A stretch of DNA of 64,000 nt from Mortierella alpina (Eukaryota > Mortierellomycota > Mortierellomycetes > Mortierellales > Mortierellaceae). The DNA is taken from positions 1,612,001 through 1,676,000 of the forward strand of contig JANATF010000005.1 of assembly GCA_029449245.1 (NCBI GenBank). The letters run 5' to 3'. Shown here piece by piece: positions 59,126 through 64,000 of this stretch. How positions within the stretch are numbered: the stretch's first letter is position 1; every line of letters starts with the position of its first letter. The translations under genes and the position numbers were made by a program. The notes under the pieces were generated by a model. It worked only from the letters and a program-made list of their open reading frames with translations, searched no databases and was not told the DNA's origin.

Positions 59126-61369
59126 TATAGAGGGGGTGTGCACCAAAAAGAGTGAAAGGGTGGCGTGTTGGGGTTAGAGAGAGAGCACTGACGCTGACAC
59201 AAAACGACGAGGTTAAAGGCTGGTCGAGAGAGTTTTCGAGGTGAAGTGGGTCAAGAGGCCGCTGCTTGTTGAAGTGTTTGCTGTGAGAGTGTTGGAGGAA
59301 GAGGCAGCCAGGAGACCCTGGTGTGCGCTGCGGCAGCTGCTGGTGCTCTTGGGAGTAAGTTGTGTTGGACGTGGAGGCAGCCAGGGGACTGTGGTGTTGT
59401 GGAGTGGCGTCCCTCGCAGCAGCAGCAGAGGAGGAGGGTGGTGGAGGAAGGAGAGAGAGAGAGTGTGTGTGTGTATGAACGAGTCGGGTGGGGACTTACC
59501 AGTGCCGCCTGCACTTTGGCTTGGAGAGCGGAGAGGAAGACAAGAAAGAGGTCAACAACAGAGTCCACAGGCGGACGGAAATTATATAGAAATATATTAT
59601 ATGTAATGCCCTAGTGACGTTGGACCATTGGCTCTCTAACGTCCATCGAAACGTCTTCTCGGCAGGAGAACTTACCAAACAAGTTCCCGTGGGCTCTGCT
59701 TTCCTTGTCTACTCTGCTTTCTTGTGGAAGAGAGAGGGTCGGGAGCGAAAGAAAATTGTCCATCCCGTATTGCCATCGGCATGGAGAGTGAGAGGAAAGG
59801 AAAGACGTAGGGGGAGGCAAAGTAGTTTTTTCACATGCTCTGCAGAGGGTCACTGGAGGCTGGCTTCTTTGCCGGACACCCATTCGAGCCAAACTGGCGC
59901 CAAAGCGGCAGGTTCAAGATGAGAAAGAGAGGACGAGCATGTGGGTGTATAGGCTACTATTGAATAGAGAAATGAACAGCGAGATAGACCTTAATGCACT
60001 GTGTGATAGCATTATAATTGGGAGGTTTGCTTTCATGGTCGATGTTGCCATGCTCATGCTCGACGGGAGCGAGGAAGACGAGGCTGTTGACTGTCAGCAC
60101 CATGCACCATGCACTGCATGCTGGATTGCTGGAGTAGCGTCTTTCGAGTCGATCCCTCCCTGGATGGCCTGCATGGAGACTACCATTGGAACGCAGCTTG
60201 TGGCATCTCTCGGACATGGCAAATGCTGGCCATCCATCGGTCTTGCTGAACAATACAACAGCTCAACACACTCAGGTCCTGCTCCTCATACCTCTTCCTT
60301 CTCCCCTCCCTCCACCCATCGCACTCTTCATCTGTTCTCTCTCTCTCCCTCTCTCTCTCTCTCTTAACATTAAGCATGCTTTTCCTCGCACCCTTTGGCG
60401 CAAACCAAGCCAGCCCTGTCCAGCGATATTTCAAAACGTATTTGCAGACTGCTCTGGAGCCTTCTTCCTGATGCTCTTGTCCTTTGGCTATGACATTGTT
60501 TTCACGCGAGAGCTCACTTTTTTTTCCCATTCTTCTTTTCGGGGAGCTTTGTGTACCAGCCGCGGGTTCGAATTCGGCTAAGTACAAAACAAAAGAGACT
60601 TGGATTTTTTTTTGTTTGGTTTGCTTTGGTCTGCGCATAAGCCATGGCTTGTGCTCATTTTTTTGACGAATGTTCAACTGTACATGTACTTTCGACTATG
60701 TGCGGACTTTATCTTGGTAATCACTTTTCTTGAACCTGCTTTCCTTCTAACACTCATAGGTACCATGAGTGATATTCATCTCATCGCCATACTGAAAGTC
60801 AACAGGAGAGGGCAGCCCAAAATCAGATTCAAGTGCGCTCCTCCTCATACGTTTTGCAATCTTGTGCTTTCTCGGTCTTCCTCTCCATCTCAGTGCATGA
60901 AGTACTTATATCACAGTAGACAGAACCCTCAGTACACTGGAAAAGAACGGCAACGGTACAGGCAGAGACCCGTGTTTATTCTTACAAGTCGACAACACCA
61001 AACGAGAATACCGCCTCTCACCATCTCTCTCACTACCCACTTTATCCTTCATAATTCAGACCCGTCTTGCGTATTGCGGACTACTTTGTATTCATCCCCT
61101 TCATGATCTTCTTGACTCCACCACGCGTCACCTCCTCAGCCGACAACCACCTCCCATCCTGTCCCAGCATCTGTCGCGTATGAGCCGCTCTCTTCTCTGT
61201 TGTCCTCCTCCATCTCCTACTACTCCTGCTGTTGCCCCCTGAAGCTAATGAGGCTGACAATGCTACTGCTTCGCCAACCACAGCCCCCGCGACCGATCTT
61301 CTTCGCCCATCGCCATCTCGTTCACAAAATTCTACGACGCAGATGCATTTGTCACGCCGCAGCAATTTA
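59126..61369. other. Gene-poor region with microsatellites
   Basis: No supported gene. GA/GT dinucleotide tracts lie at 59447-59478 and CT tracts at 60337-60363. A minus-strand open frame of 94 codons (61081-61365), ending RQMLGQDGRWLSAEEVTRGG then about a dozen residues, has protein-like composition. It lies just downstream of the inverted repeat copy, but I do not recognise it. Confidence 0.35.
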
Positions 61370-61535
61370 ATTCATTGGCATAGCTCACGAACCTAAAAAG
61401 AAATAGGCACTGACCCAATGTGCCTGAAATCCCTTGCACCAACATATGGGTCATTTCACCCGTATGGCCACCCTCATCGGCGCCTCTCATTGGTCGATCA
61501 GGGCCGGTTCTTGCAGATGCTCGTCGACTAACGCC
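61370..61535 (-). repeat. Diverged inverted copy of the 585-bp repeat
   Basis: The reverse complement aligns with the segment of the tandem unit running from GTCGACG-GCATC-GCAAGA through CCTGATC--CCAAT-AGAGG, GCCATACG and GGCACA-TGGGTCAGTGC to TTTTTAGGTT-GTG. The CCAAT box (61489-61493) is kept; the TATAAA is not. Clearly older than the tandem copies. Confidence 0.7.
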
Positions 61536-61764
61536 GTGGTCCTGATGTGGTGCTTCTTTATACACACTGGTGCGTGCTAATGCCATGTAAACTTCTGCAT
61601 CTTCAAATCCTTGAATGCAATGCAATTCTACACAAAACAGGAGCTGACGTTGTGCAGAAGGTTATATTTGTAGAGTATATGCGGTGTAGACTGGCCTCTG
61701 TCTATGAGATGCGTTGTCTGCAAGGATTTGACCCTGCCATGATGTCTTACGGGAATTATGTGTG

Positions 61765-63640
61765 TGTGCGACTTTGCTTACGCAGTTTTTGGCGCCAGAA
61801 TTTCATCGACTTTTCTGGAGCCCTGGGAGTGTGCTGCATCTCGCCAGGCACTGTTTTCCTGGTTTGCTCATCTTCACAATCTGAGTTTCGGAAGCGACTC
61901 GCACGGAAAAACCAACCAGGGACCTTTGCGATGTCGAATCTTGCCGATTCATGAAATTGGTTATAAATGCAATCTTAGCACCTCGGACGATCGAGCTCTC
62001 TCTGGACAAGCCCACCGTACCGGTAACATCGCATTATATGCACTTCGGCACTAGTCGACGCGCATCCGCAAGATTCGACCCTGATCAGCCAATAAGAGGT
62101 GCCATACGGTTCCTATGAGCCATATGCAAGTGCCTGGGAACTCAGGCACAGTGGGTCAGTGCTGTATTTTTAGGGTTGTGTGCTATGCAAAACTACATAT
62201 AATGCTGTATAAACACCATGCAGCGCGCCACAGAGTCCTACCAGATCGTTCAGAGTGCCTGGCAGCGGTAATCGGGGCACCAAGCGCCCACGAGAACCAT
62301 GGTGTCCCCTAAGGCTCACTTTCTCTGCTACTCCGACCTCACCTTCGGAAGGTGACTTTGCTAATTCATTTGCGCCGCCTGATCCTTCCATCGACTTTTC
62401 TCGAGCCCTGGGAGTGTGCTGCATCTCGCCAGGCACTGTTTTCCTGGTTTGCTCATCTTCACAATCTGAGTTTCGGAAGCGACCCGCACGGAAAAACCAA
62501 CCAGGGACCTTTGCGATGTCGAATCTTGCCGATTCATGAAATTGGTTATAAATGCAATCTTAGCACCTCGGACGATCGAGCTCTCTCTGGACAAGCCCAC
62601 CGTACCGGTAACATCGCATTATATGCACTTCGGCACTAGTCGACGCGCATCCGCAAGATTCGACCCTGATCAGCCAATAAGAGGTGCCATACGGTTCCTA
62701 TGAGCCATATGCAAGTGCCTGGGAACTCAGGCACAGTGGGTCAGTGCTGTATTTTTAGGGTTGTGTGCTATGCAAAACTACATATAATGCTGTATAAACA
62801 CCACGCAGCGCGCCACAGAGTCATACCAGATCGCACAGAGTGCCTGGCACCGCTAACCAGGGCACCAGGTTCCCACCGAAAGTCATGGCGTCCCCTAGGG
62901 CTCTCTATCTCTGCTACTCCGACCTCACCTTCGGAAGGTGACTTTGCTAATTCAGTTCCGCCTGATCCTTCCATCGACTTTTCTCGAGCCCTGGAGGTGT
63001 GTTGCATCTCGCCAGACACTGTTTTCTTGGTTTGCTCATCTTCACAATCTGAGTTTCGGAAGCGACCCGCACGGAAAAGCAAACCAGGGACCTTTGCGAT
63101 GTCGAATCTTGCCGATTCATGAAATTGGTTATAAATGCAATTCAAGCAGCTCGGACGATCGAGCTCGCTTTGGACAAGCCCACCATACCGGCAGCATCGC
63201 ATTATAAGCACTTCGGCACTAGTCGACGGGCATCTGCAAGATACGACCCTGATCAGCCAATAAGAGGTGCCATACGGTTCCTATGAGCCATATGCAAGTG
63301 CCTGGGAACTCAGGCACAGTGGGTCAGTGCTGTATTTTTAGGTTTGTGCGCTATGCAAAACTACATATAATGCCATATAAACACCATGCAGCGCGATACA
63401 GTGTCATATCAGATCGCACAGAGTGCCTGGCAGCGGTAACCAGGGAACCAGGTGCCCATCGAGAGCCATGGTGTCCCCTAAGGCTCTCTTTCTCTGCTAC
63501 TCCGACCTCACCTTCGGAAGGTGACTTTGCTAATTCAGTTGCGCCTTATCCTTCCATCGACTTTCTCGAGACCTGGGAGTGTAGTGTACAGGCACTCTTT
63601 TCTTGGTTTGCTCATCTTCGGAATCTGAATCGCGGAACCG
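61765..63640 (+). repeat. Head-to-tail array of 583-585-bp units (three full, one partial)
   Basis: The anchor CATCGACTTT begins at 61804, 62389, 62972 and 63555, giving periods of 585, 583 and 583. Units 1 and 2 are nearly identical; unit 3 shows scattered changes; unit 4 decays after about 63600. Each full unit has CCAAT (62089, 62674, 63257) followed 119 bases on by TATAAA (62208, 62793, 63376), and an earlier TTATAAATGCA. Frames of about 65-140 codons recur on both strands, but none shows a domain. It could be a satellite, duplicated promoters or tandem solo-LTR-like sequence. Confidence 0.85.
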
Positions 63641-64000
63641 AACCGTTCGCGTTTAACAGTTTAAGATTCAGTTCAAAGGAGCCAGCGAATGTTGGTGGTT
63701 TAGTTCCTAACTATAGTGCTATGGAAAGGCAATGGAATCGTGAGGCTATGAGGGAGCTATGTTATGTGCCTGTGAGGACGGTTCTGGGTACCATTCATGG
63801 GCGGAGAGGAGCTTAGGGAGGCGCAGGAGGCGCAGGAGGCGCTGGCCAACTAGCATCGATGTGCGGACCCGCCAGATCTAGGAAGTGTTCTTGGAAACGC
63901 CAGATATACGTTGCTGCGTATCAGGAGATAGGGTATGTCATCGTGAGAGATGCCGCAAAGAAGAAGCATCTGTCAAACTAGAAAGGTGCGGTTGGTTGGA
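63641..64000. other. Window end, unassigned
   Basis: A plus-strand frame stays open from the repeat remnant to 63816, with a codon-like end (SAMERQWNREAMRELCYVPV...), but it is not recognised. Directly after it is a short 9-bp tandem repeat (GGCGCAGGA units, 63816-63845). Confidence 0.3.

Noticed and set aside
60550-60590. tRNA-like box B (GGGTTCGAATTC)
   Set aside because: No D-arm or box A at the right distance and no 7-bp acceptor pairing on either strand.

Overview
The window is a nuclear segment of a fungal genome. Its genes are intron-rich with GT..AG introns mostly of 60-150 nt, have T- or A-rich flanks, and match fungal families (GT62 mannosyltransferase, Grc3, Sen1, Ctk3, a YAT-type permease). 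The decayed STAND-type gene at 56 kb belongs, as far as I recall, to a family greatly expanded in Mortierellaceae. With a C2CD5 homologue and an exon-junction Y14, this points to an early-diverging fungus, most likely Mortierellomycota (Mortierella/Linnemannia type). I found no rRNA, tRNA, CRISPR or bacterial operon.

From 1 to 55.5 kb is ordinary gene-dense euchromatin with 17 genes. All but one (a poorly supported ORF at 3710-4366) have recognisable family features. In order: GRC3 (partial, -), GT62 mannosyltransferase (-), a hypothetical ORF (+), C2CD5 homologue (+), F-box/LRR protein 1 (-), stomatin-like protein SLP2 (-), Y14/RBM8A (+), a secreted LPMO-like protein (-), a PAAT-like protein (-), a Sly41-type triose-phosphate-transporter family protein (+), ERMP1-like M28 peptidase (+), SEN1 helicase (-), TOR kinase (+), pirin (+), amino-acid permease (-), F-box/LRR protein 2 (+) and CTK3 (-). 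I rebuilt exon chains by matching splice sites, phases and family motifs; nearly every chain closes in frame. SEN1 and TOR are divergent from a 605-bp shared intergenic region. Several genes act in RNA metabolism (GRC3, Y14, SEN1, CTK3) and nutrient signalling or transport (TOR, permease, C2CD5), but nothing shows that they form a functional cluster.

From 55.9 to 64 kb the character changes. This is a gene-poor, repeat-rich accessory region. It holds a frameshifted STAND-family pseudogene, a 699-bp element bounded by 62-bp inverted repeats, a complex short-repeat cluster, and a head-to-tail array of 583-585-bp units. Each unit carries a CCAAT box and a TATAAA at fixed spacing, and a diverged copy lies upstream in inverted orientation. 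The array is the least explained structure in the window.
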